The notes: generated from the letters alone by a model not told the origin. 64,000 nucleotides of DNA from Actinomadura pelletieri DSM 43383 (GCF_003634705.1 NZ_RBWU01000001.1:1054001-1118000); one strand, 5' to 3'. Shown: positions 47,861 through 56,346, counted from the stretch's first letter. A program made the numbers and translations.

Positions 47861-49702
47861 TTGTACCGCCGAGAGCATACAGCCAAGTTCTCTAAGTCAG
47901 GCATATACTACTCCTTTTGTTTCTCATTGCCACGGAAAGTGGATATCGCAAAAGTGGCACACAAGCTACTCGAGGCAGGAATCGCAAAGACGGCCGTTTC
48001 TCCCAAGGATGGAGAAGTGAAGCTTGCTCCGCAATATTCGGAGCTCCTAGGTGTGCAAAAGATGGCACAAGGCATAGCCGATATGGAGGCGGCATTTTCA
48101 GGCAAAATGAAAGTCTCCGCCTGGGTGCGCAGACACCCTAAGCTGGCCGTATCGCTTGCCAAGAATATTTTCGTTGGGAGACTGACCTCTCCTTGGCGGA
48201 AAAGTGAAAGAAAATCAGAGGAAGAGACCACATCGAACGTCACACACAGACAAGAGATGCTCGATGCAGTGGAAAGCATCGAGAAGGAGATTGCCACCGA
48301 TAGAGCACTTCTGGCTATTCATGCAATGTATGACCAGAAATTCTATACGCAAGATTATCTCAGTGGCGAGCCCTTCATTCGGCTGAGCTTGAGAAACTTT
48401 TCAGGGAAAAATGACTTTCTGGCCAACGAGACACTAGAAGTATTTCTCGTGCTGCATAGGTCAGGTGTGGCAATTATGACCTTCGCGGCGCCGATAGAGG
48501 ATGGGATTTCGACAGATTCTTTGATTGCTGGAGAGTCTGCCGCCGGCCTTGTCTTTTCTCAGACGACCACGTGCGAAGACCTTTGGAAAAACGCTCGCCC
48601 GTATTCGGAGAGCTATAAGACCCTGGTCGTAGAAGATGAAAAATATGACGGGACACACTGGCGCACCATAGAGTGGCGCGAACCTATCGACTTGGCATAT
48701 ATCTTCTCGCTGTATCAGGAACGAGTGATTGCTGCCTGCGGCGGCCGTTGGACTGAGGCTCAAGAAGAATGGCTTTGCTATCCAACGTTGATTCTAGGGA
48801 AGCTGGATTGCTGCAAAACCAGGTCTAGGTGGATTAAACGGCATAGAGTGGAGTTGGCTGGACTCGTCGGAAGGATGGCTAGCTACCAGGATATGTCACC
48901 GAATTTTGTCGATTATCTGCTAGAGCGAGACAAGTCCGTCCAGCGATCCCGTTCTTCGTACTACCTATCTTCCAACACTGTCTTCGTGGAGTGGGATTTC
49001 GTGGATGATGACGACAATGGATATCCCAGAGTGGAAGATGCCTTCAGGTTGGTCCTCATCGAAAACTTCCTTCTACAATATTGGCAGATCCGCGATCTGG
49101 ACATCCTCATCTCAAGAACCAGGATATGGACACGAAAAACGCTTGAAAAGATGCAGCATGACGTAATTATGGGCCTGGAAGAACAGCGCATGACAATGAT
49201 AAAGTGGGGCAATGCCCAGGATATTGTAACAGATATTCTGGTAGAGGCGAAAGTGGACCGCCTGCAGGCTAGAGTTACGAGTCGTCTCGGAACCTTGACG
49301 CAATTGATCGGAGCCATGACGGCGGCTGCAACGGCTCGCCGCGGATTCGTTATTTCGATGTTCGGTCTAACCGTGGCCGCCCTCTTGGGCATGCCAGCTC
49401 TAAGCAAGTCACTAGACGTTATCAGTGGAGCTAGTTTTCCAAACTTCCTCCATTTTGCGGAAGAGCCTATTGTCGCCTTTGCGCGTGGCGGAGATAGTTC
49501 GACACTAAAGGTCTATCTAGTCTTGATAGCGCTAATCCTTTCTATTGCCTGTGTAAACCTTGCCTGGCGCAGCCGTCTGCGGGTATCCAGGAAAGGGCTA
49601 GGAAAGTTTGGCATGCAATGGGAGGGAGAGGACCTGATTATTCGTGAACCAGATGTTAGCTATCGTCACGGTCGCCCTGTCTTCTCCGAGTCAATGGACT
49701 AG
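47861..49702 (+). CDS. large low-GC membrane protein of unknown function (cargo)
   Basis: 613 residues from a TTG at 47861 after a GGAG motif. Base composition is far lower in GC than the rest of the window, marking recent transfer. No domain is recognised. The first 450 residues look soluble, with mixed alpha/beta and charged stretches (VEWDFVDDDDNGYPRVEDAF). A long helical region follows (LLQYWQIRDLDILISRTRIW, then RKTLEKMQHDVIMGLEEQRM), then two membrane helices (GFVISMFGLTVAALLGMPAL, VYLVLIALILSIACVNLAW) and a short polar tail. The layout recalls CorA-like or membrane-effector proteins, but no GMN motif is present. In element 2 the same slot holds an ABC-3C defence operon. Confidence 0.7.
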   Translation: MYRREHTAKFSKSGIYYSFCFSLPRKVDIAKVAHKLLEAGIAKTAVSPKDGEVKLAPQYSELLGVQKMAQGIADMEAAFSGKMKVSAWVRRHPKLAVSLAKNIFVGRLTSPWRKSERKSEEETTSNVTHRQEMLDAVESIEKEIATDRALLAIHAMYDQKFYTQDYLSGEPFIRLSLRNFSGKNDFLANETLEVFLVLHRSGVAIMTFAAPIEDGISTDSLIAGESAAGLVFSQTTTCEDLWKNARPYSESYKTLVVEDEKYDGTHWRTIEWREPIDLAYIFSLYQERVIAACGGRWTEAQEEWLCYPTLILGKLDCCKTRSRWIKRHRVELAGLVGRMASYQDMSPNFVDYLLERDKSVQRSRSSYYLSSNTVFVEWDFVDDDDNGYPRVEDAFRLVLIENFLLQYWQIRDLDILISRTRIWTRKTLEKMQHDVIMGLEEQRMTMIKWGNAQDIVTDILVEAKVDRLQARVTSRLGTLTQLIGAMTAAATARRGFVISMFGLTVAALLGMPALSKSLDVISGASFPNFLHFAEEPIVAFARGGDSSTLKVYLVLIALILSIACVNLAWRSRLRVSRKGLGKFGMQWEGEDLIIREPDVSYRHGRPVFSESMD

Positions 49703-49724
49703 TTGACCCGCGCCGGTACTCAGT

Positions 49725-50161
49725 TGCCGAATTGGGCTGTTTTGGATCAAGGGGCGGCGGCGTTTGGGCCGCTGGCGCGGCCCCGCGCCTGGCCGCCCGG
49801 AGCATGCGGCGTGGGCGCCGGTCACCGGACGGCCGCGCCGGGCCGCGCATCGTGCCACGGCCGCCGGCCTCGCCCCGTTCGGCCGCCACGGGGTATGCGC
49901 CGCCGCCCGAACGGTTCCGCCTGGAGAACTCGATTCCGCCGGTTCAGGGACGTTGCAAGTTGAGCTGGAAATGCGCGGGTCCCCCGGCCCCGATGTGTTG
50001 AGGATGGCGCCAGCCGGAACCTGTCAAGGGCGCCCTACGGGCGTCACTACGTGATGGGTACGCCACCCTTGACAGAACCCGTCCGCCGCTAAGTACAGGT
50101 CTCGTCGGGGCCGGGGGGAGGAAGGTAGGGGGAAGAACAGCGGCTGCGCCGCACGCCCAAG
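49725..50161. other. conserved non-coding module near the right end of element 1
   Basis: About 437 bp that recurs at 62548-62984 near the right end of element 2. It opens TGCCGAATTGGGCTGTTTTG and ends CGGCTGCGCCGCACGCCCAAG-like. Inside, CTGTCAAGGG (50021-50030) and CCCTTGACAG (50066-50075) form a perfect 10-bp inverted repeat around TCAC-TAC-GTGA. Small open frames exist but the reading frames are not conserved. A cis-acting transfer site, replication origin or RNA are possible roles. The 50162-50307 stretch after it shows nothing else. Confidence 0.7.
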
Positions 50162-50307
50162 CAGGGTGCGAGACTTGCACACCACGCGGTTGCAGGTCCT
50201 CGCATCGGGACGCGGCAGCAGCCAGGGGGATCGGGCACCATGCGGCAGCCGGGCCGCTGTCAGCGAGCGGCGAGGGCGGGAAGAGTGAGCAGGTCAGCGC
50301 GGGGCGG

Positions 50308-50328
50308 CGTGCCATTAGCGTGCCATTA
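50308..50328. repeat. paired direct repeats CGTGCCATTA, right end of element 1
   Basis: CGTGCCATTA at 50308-50317 and 50319-50328, 11 bp apart, about 85 bp before att copy 2. Probable integrase arm site. It resembles the left-end pair of element 2 more than the left-end pair of its own element. Confidence 0.6.
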
Positions 50329-50412
50329 AGCAGGGTGATCAAGGGGCAATAGCGGTCAGTTGCGGTACGGCGGAACGGCTGGTCAGTGGCGGGGGCAGGG
50401 GAGACGGGACTA

Positions 50413-50458
50413 TTCCCAAGCTGACAGCGCGGGTTCGATTCCCGTCACCCGCTCCCAC
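50413..50458 (+). other. attachment site copy 2 (junction of elements 1 and 2)
   Basis: Exact 46-bp copy of the tRNA-Gly 3' end. The 5' half of the tRNA is absent, so it is not a gene. It is attR of element 1 and attL of element 2. Confidence 0.92.
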
Positions 50459-50462
50459 CCCA

Positions 50463-50502
50463 AAGGCCCAGGTCAGGGACATGATCCCCGAGCCTGGGCC
50501 TT
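50463..50502. terminator. terminator between att copy 2 and integrase 2
   Basis: AAGGCCCAGG (50463-50472) pairs perfectly with CCTGGGCCTT (50493-50502). It is the same hairpin as at 38002. Confidence 0.7.
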
Positions 50503-50527
50503 GATCGTTTCTCCTTGACATCACCGC

Positions 50528-50548
50528 CGTGCAATTAGCGTGCAATTA
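50528..50548. repeat. paired direct repeats CGTGCAATTA, left end of element 2
   Basis: CGTGCAATTA at 50528-50537 and 50539-50548, 11 bp apart, again overlapping the integrase stop codon (50546-50548). Confidence 0.6.
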
Positions 50549-51355
50549 GACAACGGGCACCAGTGATTCCGCCGCCCCGTCATCGTCACCGCCGTCCCGC
50601 TCCCGCTCGGCCTGGACGAGCGCGTTCAGCCCGTCCGCGATCGCACGGTCAGCACTGCTCGACCGGTGCTGATACCGCAGCGCCGCCCGCTCATTGTCAT
50701 GCCCCATGCGTGCCATCAGGTTGCGCAGGGAGACGCCCATGTCGGCGGCGAGCGTGTTCCCCGTGTGCCGCAGGTCATGGAAGTGCAGGTTCGGGACGCC
50801 GAGCGCTTCCACAACTGGCTTCCACCGGGTCAGCTTGTTGAACCCGCTACGCCGCAGCGGACCGCCCTTGACGCCCGTGAAGACGAGGGCATCGTCCTGA
50901 TCCCCCGTGTACCTGGTCAGGTGTGCGACCAGGTGAGGCACGATCGCCTCTGGAATCGCGACAGTGCGCAGACCAGCTCGTGACTTGGTCGGCCCGAGGA
51001 TCATCTGACCGTTCGCCAGTTCGACGTAGGCCGCGCGGACCCGAACCGTACGGTTCGCAATGTCGATGTCACACCGCCGGAGCGCCGTCACCTCACCCCA
51101 GCGCAGGCTTGCGAACGCGGCGAGGAGGATCAGCGCCCGCAGCCGATCGTCTCTCGTCACGTCCGCGCGCCCGTCCTCGGCCAACTTCCAGAGCGCCCGA
51201 TCGGCGTCCGGCCGGGTCGCGAAGGTCCGGGGGAGCCGCCGCATGTCGCCGCCCTTGGCCCGGTACCGCACCCGGTACTCCCCGGAGTCGAGTTTGCGGA
51301 TGTTGCCGACCGGCCGTACGCCAACCCGCTCGGCCAGGTCGAAGATTTGTGCCAC
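50546..51355 (-). pseudogene. integrase 2, N-terminally truncated
   Basis: Only the C-terminal part of a tyrosine recombinase remains, about 269 residues. It starts in what is the linker before the catalytic domain in full integrases (VLTVAQIFDLAERVG, corresponding to RPVLSVAEVFRIAD in integrase 1). Catalytic residues persist: ASLRWGEVTALRRCD, HFHDLRHTGNTLAADMG and LRYQHRSS. The arm-binding and core-binding domains are missing. Homology extends to 51364, where the sequence passes directly into a GntR gene on the other strand. Recombinase activity is very unlikely. Confidence 0.85.
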
Positions 51356-51360
51356 GGTAA

Positions 51361-51627
51361 GAACTCGCCGACCGGTACGGCGTCTCAGGCATGACCGTTA
51401 GCAACGCAATCGCCGTCCTGCGCGAAGAGGGCTTGGTCACCACCCGGCAGGGCGCCAGGGGCGCAACGGTCATCGCGACCCCGGACACGCAGGACGCCGG
51501 CGACGCGCCGCCGGAACGGAGCGAGGAATTCCAGCTCCTCTTCACCCAACTCCAGGACATCCGCGGCCAACTCCGCCGCCTCAGCACCCGGCTTGACGAC
51601 TTGGACGAGCGAACCAAGGACCTCTAA
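51361..51627 (+). pseudogene. GntR regulator, N-terminus deleted
   Basis: From 51361 the frame reads ELADRYGVSGMTVSNAIAVL and REEGLVTTRQGARGATVIAT, the second half of a GntR winged helix, then a coiled-coil tail (LLFTQLQDIRGQLRRLSTRL). A stop codon (51358-51360) lies directly before, and the usual first 45-50 residues are absent. A remnant could be translated from the ATG at 51391 (78 residues). The break coincides with the truncated end of integrase 2, so one deletion removed both. Confidence 0.8.
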
Positions 51628-51728
51628 GCCGAGCAGTGTTGCGACACGTTTCGGCCGCTCTCAAACAGCGACGACCGTGCGGTACGACCCACCGCCCCCC
51701 ACCGTGGCCCATGCCGCACGGCTGGCCG

Positions 51729-51914
51729 TCAAGGCCATGGCCACCCGTCAGGATGCGTGATGGCCATGACCAGTTCCCGGACCGATACCGCTTCCACCAG
51801 GCGCCACCCGCGGTTACACCGCACCAGCGCCCACAACGACCGGGTGTAGCAGCCCCGCCGGCAGATGACCCCGAAGTGTTCGGAGACCTCGGCGAGGGGC
51901 GCCCCGGCATTCAT
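51729..51914 (-). CDS. small element protein, homologue of the 44662 gene
   Basis: About 61 residues from the ATG at 51914, overlapping the stop of the previous gene (ATGA). SLWALVRCNRGWRLVEA and VRELVMAI parallel the 44662 protein of element 1. Last gene of a six-gene leftward operon. Function unknown. Confidence 0.55.
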   Translation of the reverse strand: MNAGAPLAEVSEHFGVICRRGCYTRSLWALVRCNRGWRLVEAVSVRELVMAITHPDGWPWP

Positions 51915-52345
51915 CACTCCCCGTCCGTCTCCCAGGACGAGCCCACCACCGACACCCATCGTTCCAGCGACGACACGATCAACGACACCGTCAGGTCCAC
52001 CTGCGAGCACGGCGCGAGCAGCTCACCGGTACTGGACCGGTACCACCAGCCGCCATCCCCAGCGACGACCAGAACGCTTTCCCCCAGGCACCGCGCCCTG
52101 GGGAAGTACACCCGCAGCATTGGCAGCGCATTGTCATAACGGCGCTCCACACTCCACCCCCGGCTCCGTAGCCGCCGCCCGAGCCGGTTCAGCAGCCACC
52201 GCGCAATGATCGGCCGAGGCAGCGCGGCGCGTGCACTTGGGGGGTTACACACCCACCGCGCCGCCTCAGCCTTCCCCGAGGCCGCCCCATTACTGGAGAC
52301 GGCCCCGTCCGGTGATGATGGCGGGGGGAACCAGGCCAGCATCAC
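51914..52345 (-). CDS. small element protein of unknown function
   Basis: About 143 residues. The body (RRLRSRGWSVERRYDNALPM, then LRVYFPRARCLGESVLVVAG and GGWWYRSSTGELLAPCSQVD) has the layout of the W-R-D-HPV family but without HPV. It overlaps both neighbours, by 4 bp upstream and by 1 bp (ATGA) downstream. No known domain. Confidence 0.55.
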   Translation of the reverse strand: MMLAWFPPPSSPDGAVSSNGAASGKAEAARWVCNPPSARAALPRPIIARWLLNRLGRRLRSRGWSVERRYDNALPMLRVYFPRARCLGESVLVVAGDGGWWYRSSTGELLAPCSQVDLTVSLIVSSLERWVSVVGSSWETDGE

Positions 52346-52590
52346 CAGGCCCTTTCAACACACCGAAGCTCCGCGCGCTCCCGCTCCCGGACCAGCGCCT
52401 CGCGCAACGCCGTCGAGTCTGAACAGATCACCGTCGCATCGACGCCGGCGGCCGGGTCATGCAGCGTCGCGACCCAGTCGCCCAGACGTCCGTCCCAGCG
52501 TCGAGACCGCCAGATCCGGTGACCGGTGAACTCTTCCCGGAGCTGGCGGAGCGCCGGGTCATCGGTGTCGGTGTACGCACGCGTTCGCAT
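52342..52590 (-). CDS. small element protein of unknown function
   Basis: 82 residues, charged (ALRQLREEFTGHRIWRSRRW, then WVATLHDPAAGVDATVICSD). Overlaps the next gene by 4 bp. The WVATLHD strand echoes WVATRQEWGA in the 52845 gene, so these may be distant relatives. Function unknown. Confidence 0.55.
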   Translation of the reverse strand: MRTRAYTDTDDPALRQLREEFTGHRIWRSRRWDGRLGDWVATLHDPAAGVDATVICSDSTALREALVRERERAELRCVERAW

Positions 52591-52620
52591 CGCAGGGTTC
52601 CTTACTGGGAGTGGTTCATC

Positions 52621-52848
52621 TCAGGCCGCTCCGCTCTCGGGAGTCGGCGCGGCTGATTCGGCCCCGTGAACCCGAGCCGTGATCTGCCGTGTCCGTGCGT
52701 TGAGTTCGTCGAGTTCCACAGTGATCTCGGCGAGTTCCGTGAGGAGGATCTGACGCTCTTCCTCGGTCAGTCCGACCGCCTTCTTTCTGGTCATCGAGTG
52801 CCGTGCAGGGGTGATCTGGACGACGGGCGCCCGCCGGTTCCCGGTCAT
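52621..52848 (-). CDS. small coiled-coil element protein
   Basis: About 75 residues from the ATG at 52848. A basic start (TGNRRAPVVQITPARHS) precedes a predicted coiled coil (EERQILLTELAEITVELDEL) and an acidic Pro-rich end. Overlaps the preceding gene by 4 bp. Function unknown. Confidence 0.55.
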   Translation of the reverse strand: MTGNRRAPVVQITPARHSMTRKKAVGLTEEERQILLTELAEITVELDELNARTRQITARVHGAESAAPTPESGAA

Positions 52849-53054
52849 CGCGCATCTCCCCGAGTGGTGAACCGGTCGAGCCGGTTGCGCAGCTCTTCCG
52901 CGCTCTGCCCGTACAAGGCGCCCCACTCCTGCCGGGTGGCGACCCAGCGGCCCGAGCGCTCACGCGCGATCAGCCAGCCGGGGTACTCGGCTTGCAACCC
53001 ATCCCGTAGACGCTCGATCAGCGCCGACGTGTCGCTACCACCGGGCCGGTTCAT
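52845..53054 (-). CDS. small element protein of unknown function
   Basis: About 69 residues from the ATG at 53054 (SALIERLRDGLQAEYPGWLI, then ARERSGRWVATRQEWGALYG). A helix followed by two strands, the pattern of small substrate-mimic or DNA-binding proteins, but no family is recognised. Overlaps the genes on both sides by 4 bp. Confidence 0.55.
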   Translation of the reverse strand: MNRPGGSDTSALIERLRDGLQAEYPGWLIARERSGRWVATRQEWGALYGQSAEELRNRLDRFTTRGDAR

Positions 53055-53329
53055 GGCGTCACCACCTGCGAGCCGTCCGGACGGACCTGTTCGGCGATCC
53101 GCCGAGCCGCCCCCGGAATGTCGTTGACCGGGTGCTGACGGCCGTCCCGGTCCCAGGAGAAGTACCGCCCGGAGTAGCTGACGAAGACCCACACGAAGAC
53201 GCCGCGCACGTCGGTGGAGACGGCCAGCCCGGCAACGTCCTCACGAACCTCGGAGCGAACCTCGTATTCGCTCAACTCAGCCCGCAGACCGGCCAGCAAC
53301 TCGATCTCAGGAGTGGTGTCGGTGTTCAC
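53051..53329 (-). CDS. small element protein, W-R-D-HPV family
   Basis: About 92 residues from the GTG at 53329, after GTAGGAGC. The family core FSWDRDGRQHPVNDIPGAAR matches the element 1 proteins at 44910 and 45386. First gene of the six-gene tiny operon, divergent from the regulator at 53455. Confidence 0.62.
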   Translation of the reverse strand: MNTDTTPEIELLAGLRAELSEYEVRSEVREDVAGLAVSTDVRGVFVWVFVSYSGRYFSWDRDGRQHPVNDIPGAARRIAEQVRPDGSQVVTP

Positions 53330-53454
53330 GCTCCTACGGTGGCCGGGAGACGCGTCACGTCGCATTACCGCCTGTATCGCATCCAGGACGGATCGCTCTC
53401 GTCCTGTCTTCTCTGATGCTCGTCCGTGTTACGTTCCTGCCGTCGGAGGTTGAG

Positions 53455-54555
53455 ATGGCGAATTTCCCCGTGCGGCTAAAGGTTCTGCTCCGTGAGAAGC
53501 ATTGGCAGACACATCAGACGTTCTGCGCCGAGTATGACAAGGCGGCCAAAAGCATTGACCCTGGACTTGTCGGCAGTTGGCCGAGCCGGGCGCAGTTCCA
53601 TCGCTGGCTGAGCGGCGAACTCAAAGGACTCCCGTACCCCCACCACTGCCGGGTTCTGGAGAAGATGCTTCCGGGCTGGACGGCGGAACAGCTTTTCGAG
53701 CCATGCCCGCCGCAGGAGTCGAACCAGCCGACGAGCAACCCCGATGAGCCGATGTCCCCGGACGTGGCCGAACTGCTCACGACCATCGAGCACCGCATCG
53801 ACACCCCCAAGACCGGCGAAATCCCCTGGGGGCGCACCTCCAGGACCATCCCCGCCGCCAAGGCCCGACTCTCCAGCGACCACGGCGCCACCAGCGACCA
53901 CACCCAGGCCCTCGGCCGCCGCCTGCTCCAGCTCCAACGCGAACGCCGCTTGAACGATGCCGAGATCACCGAGCTTGCCGGCCTTTCCGGTCACGTGGTC
54001 GAGCTGTCCAAGACGATCAGCCTGGAGATCTCCGAAGACGGCGCCGCCCTGCTCGAATACCGCTTCGACCTGCTCAACCTCGGCGACAAGCCACTAGCCC
54101 GCGTATCGCGCGAAGTCTGGTACGAGCACACCACCGGCCCACTGGTCATCAAGCCCATCCCCGACATAGACCGGCGTATCGCCATCCAGCGCATCCACGA
54201 CACGACCAACCTGGCCAAGTTCGCCTTCCAGATCTCCCCGCCCCTTAAGCCGGGGGAGTGGGCCCGCGTCGGCTACGTCTGCGACGGCGGGAAATTCGAC
54301 CTGAATCACTACTGGCGCGAATCCATGCCCCGCTACTGCCGCCGCTACGAGATCAACGTTCGGCAACGCCACATCGACCTCGGCGGATGTACCGCTACCG
54401 AGGAACACCCGGACGGTTCGGAGAACACCGCCACGGATAGCCTGGTCTGGGACATCGAGGACAAGGACGCCGTGATGTCGTTGACTCGTGACCACCTGCG
54501 CCCGAACCAGGCCGTGACGCTGCGCTGGGAGCCGATCCGTGAAGAACCTGCGTGA
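53455..54555 (+). CDS. XRE-like regulator with large C-terminal sensor-like domain
   Basis: About 366 residues from the ATG at 53455, after GGAGG. The N-terminal 85 residues (LKVLLREKHWQTHQTFCAEY, then SRAQFHRWLSGELKGLPYPH and HCRVLEKMLPGWTAEQLFEP) are the helix-turn-helix-like unit found in many actinobacterial regulators, and are intact here unlike the element 1 copy. The C-terminus is beta-rich and unassigned (YRFDLLNLGDKPLARVSREV). It overlaps the metallopeptidase gene by 17 bp, so the two act together. Confidence 0.72.
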   Translation: MANFPVRLKVLLREKHWQTHQTFCAEYDKAAKSIDPGLVGSWPSRAQFHRWLSGELKGLPYPHHCRVLEKMLPGWTAEQLFEPCPPQESNQPTSNPDEPMSPDVAELLTTIEHRIDTPKTGEIPWGRTSRTIPAAKARLSSDHGATSDHTQALGRRLLQLQRERRLNDAEITELAGLSGHVVELSKTISLEISEDGAALLEYRFDLLNLGDKPLARVSREVWYEHTTGPLVIKPIPDIDRRIAIQRIHDTTNLAKFAFQISPPLKPGEWARVGYVCDGGKFDLNHYWRESMPRYCRRYEINVRQRHIDLGGCTATEEHPDGSENTATDSLVWDIEDKDAVMSLTRDHLRPNQAVTLRWEPIREEPA

Positions 54556-55711
54556 CGAGATCGAAGCCGCCATCCGCGCCTGGCACGCCTACGAGACCGC
54601 CCGCGGTTCCGTCGCCGTCATCGACTTCGACTGCGCCCCCACCACCAGACCGACCGAACCCGCCACCAGCCGCCTAGCCGTCCACCACCAGCTACGCGAC
54701 CTACACGCCCGCACCGTCGAGACCGGAGCCGACCGCCTCACCGCCCGCGTAACGGCCGACCTCGCATACCTCGGCGCCCTCCTCGGCGAACACCCGCCCC
54801 TTACCGACTACGTCCAGGCAACCCAGGGATGCCCCGCCGCCGGATGGCAAGACGGCTACATCACCCACCGAGGCGACCAAGCCCGCCAAGCCCTCACAGC
54901 CCTAGGCATCGAGTGGGGACCCGACACCGCCAGGGATCTCAACGCCGTCGAAGGCCCCATCGACACCGAAGACGCCCCCGACGCCATCCGCCAGGCCGCC
55001 GCCGACTACGAGGACGCCGTCCGCCAGCTCACCGCCACTACGGCCCCGTTCCACCTGACCATCGAGATTACCGAGATGGACGCCTACTGGGCCTACTGGC
55101 TCGACGGCGCCGGCGACCGCGTCAGACTCCGCCTCAACCTGCGCCGCGCCAGCTTCACCAAGGTCGCCGCCCGCCAGTTCGCCCTACACGAGGTACTCGG
55201 CCACGGCCTCCAGGGCGCAAGCTGGTCAGCCCGAGCCACCGCTGAAGATGTCCCCTGGGTACGCCTTATGTCGGTCCACGCCCCGCAACAAGTCCTCCTC
55301 GAAGGACTCGCCCAAGCACTCCCGTTGTTCGTCGCCCCCGACGACGAACTATTGATCACCCGCACCAGGTTCGACCACTACAACCAACTCGTACGGGCCG
55401 AGCTGCACATAGCCCTCAACCAGGGCGCGAGCATCGCCGAACTGGCCGACCACGCCCGCTTCCGCATGCCCTGGATCACCGACGCAGCCATAGCCGACCT
55501 GCTCACCGACCGAGGAGCCAACCCACAACTACGCTCCTACCTCTGGTCCTACCCCGCCGGACTCGACTGGTTCGCCAACCTCGCCGAAGCCGACCAGCCA
55601 ACCAGGACAACCGTCCTACAGGCCGCCTACCGGGCCCCACTCACCCCAAGCGACCTAACAGCCCTCTGGCCCCAAGGCCCCACCATCGGCGGCCAAGCCC
55701 CCAAAACCTAG
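54539..55711 (+). CDS. putative zinc metallopeptidase with HEXXGH motif
   Basis: 390 residues from a GTG. The motif FALHEVLGHGLQGASW (about residue 220) is HEXXGH, the form known from family M49 dipeptidyl peptidases; a second acidic site may be the Glu of VLLEGLAQALPLF about 45 residues later. It is much shorter than M49 enzymes and shows no other similarity, so it may be a separate family. No signal peptide. Its start overlaps the regulator gene. By analogy with ImmR/ImmA pairs, it may cleave or derepress the regulator (inference). Confidence 0.68.
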   Translation: MKNLRDEIEAAIRAWHAYETARGSVAVIDFDCAPTTRPTEPATSRLAVHHQLRDLHARTVETGADRLTARVTADLAYLGALLGEHPPLTDYVQATQGCPAAGWQDGYITHRGDQARQALTALGIEWGPDTARDLNAVEGPIDTEDAPDAIRQAAADYEDAVRQLTATTAPFHLTIEITEMDAYWAYWLDGAGDRVRLRLNLRRASFTKVAARQFALHEVLGHGLQGASWSARATAEDVPWVRLMSVHAPQQVLLEGLAQALPLFVAPDDELLITRTRFDHYNQLVRAELHIALNQGASIAELADHARFRMPWITDAAIADLLTDRGANPQLRSYLWSYPAGLDWFANLAEADQPTRTTVLQAAYRAPLTPSDLTALWPQGPTIGGQAPKT

Positions 55712-55890
55712 GGCCACCAGAGCAAGCGCCCGCCGAATGAAAACTTTCATTACGTCTTCAAGGGCGCCGCTCCGCGCCGCCGGCGGCCGCCCGCCCCGGC
55801 GCGCCGGGCGTGCGGCCTCTCCGGTCCGGTCCCGCCGCGCCGCGTCGCCCGACCGCCTAGACCCGCAGCTTTTCGCCCTGCCGTTAGCTT

Positions 55891-56040
55891 TCGGGTTCCG
55901 TTTTCGTTTGTCTTTAGGTTTCCCGGTTGGCTTAAGGTTTCGGGATTCCGTTTTCGTTTGTCTTTAGGTTTCCCGGTTGGCTTAAGGTTTCGGGATTCCG
56001 TTTTCGTTTGTCTTTAGATTTTCCAGTTGGCGCAAGATTT
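55891..56040. repeat. three tandem copies of a 50-bp repeat
   Basis: Units at 55891-55940, 55941-55990 and 55991-56040 share TTCCGTTTTCGTTTGTCTTTAG-type sequence, CCCGGTTGG and CTTAAGGTTTCGGG. The third copy is more diverged. They are T-rich on the top strand in a GC-rich genome. They might be iteron-like protein sites or an RNA element. Confidence 0.8.
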
Positions 56041-56346
56041 CGATTTCCGTTCTCGCACAAAATGCTGGAGCATTAGGTTTGCTCAAAATATCTCCGAGAT
56101 TCTTCCCGGAATCTATCGTTCGACATCGATCGCGCTGCCGCCCATCGGCACGTCAGAGGCTGGATGATGCAGGATCGTTATATGTGTCCACTGGGACCTG
56201 AGTGCACATAGTCTGACCAGCGACTGAGACTTCTGTGGGCGGTTGTGTTCGCGGTTTTGATCATGCGCCGATGAAGGTTTCGTCCTCCGGTGGAGGGTGC
56301 AACAGGAATTGTGCGCGGTAGGCTTCCATAAACGTCAAAGAAGCCA

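Larger units (their letters stand above)
37952..50458. mobile_element. element 1: actinomycete integrative and conjugative element (pSAM2-type) in tRNA-Gly
   Basis: About 12.5 kb bounded by att copies 1 and 2. It has the full core set of an AICE in the usual order: integrase, excisionase, HUH replication initiator, FtsK/Tra DNA pump, small Spd-like genes, Pra-like activator and GntR repressor. Transfer of such elements moves double-stranded DNA by the FtsK-like pump. The right third is accessory: small overlapping genes, a regulator/IMPase pair, a low-GC membrane protein and a conserved non-coding module. All core genes look intact, so it may still be mobile. Confidence 0.9.

Noticed and set aside
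49725..50161. Small Arg/Pro-rich proteins in the conserved module
   Set aside because: Frames differ between the two module copies and insertions break them, so the conservation is not at protein level.
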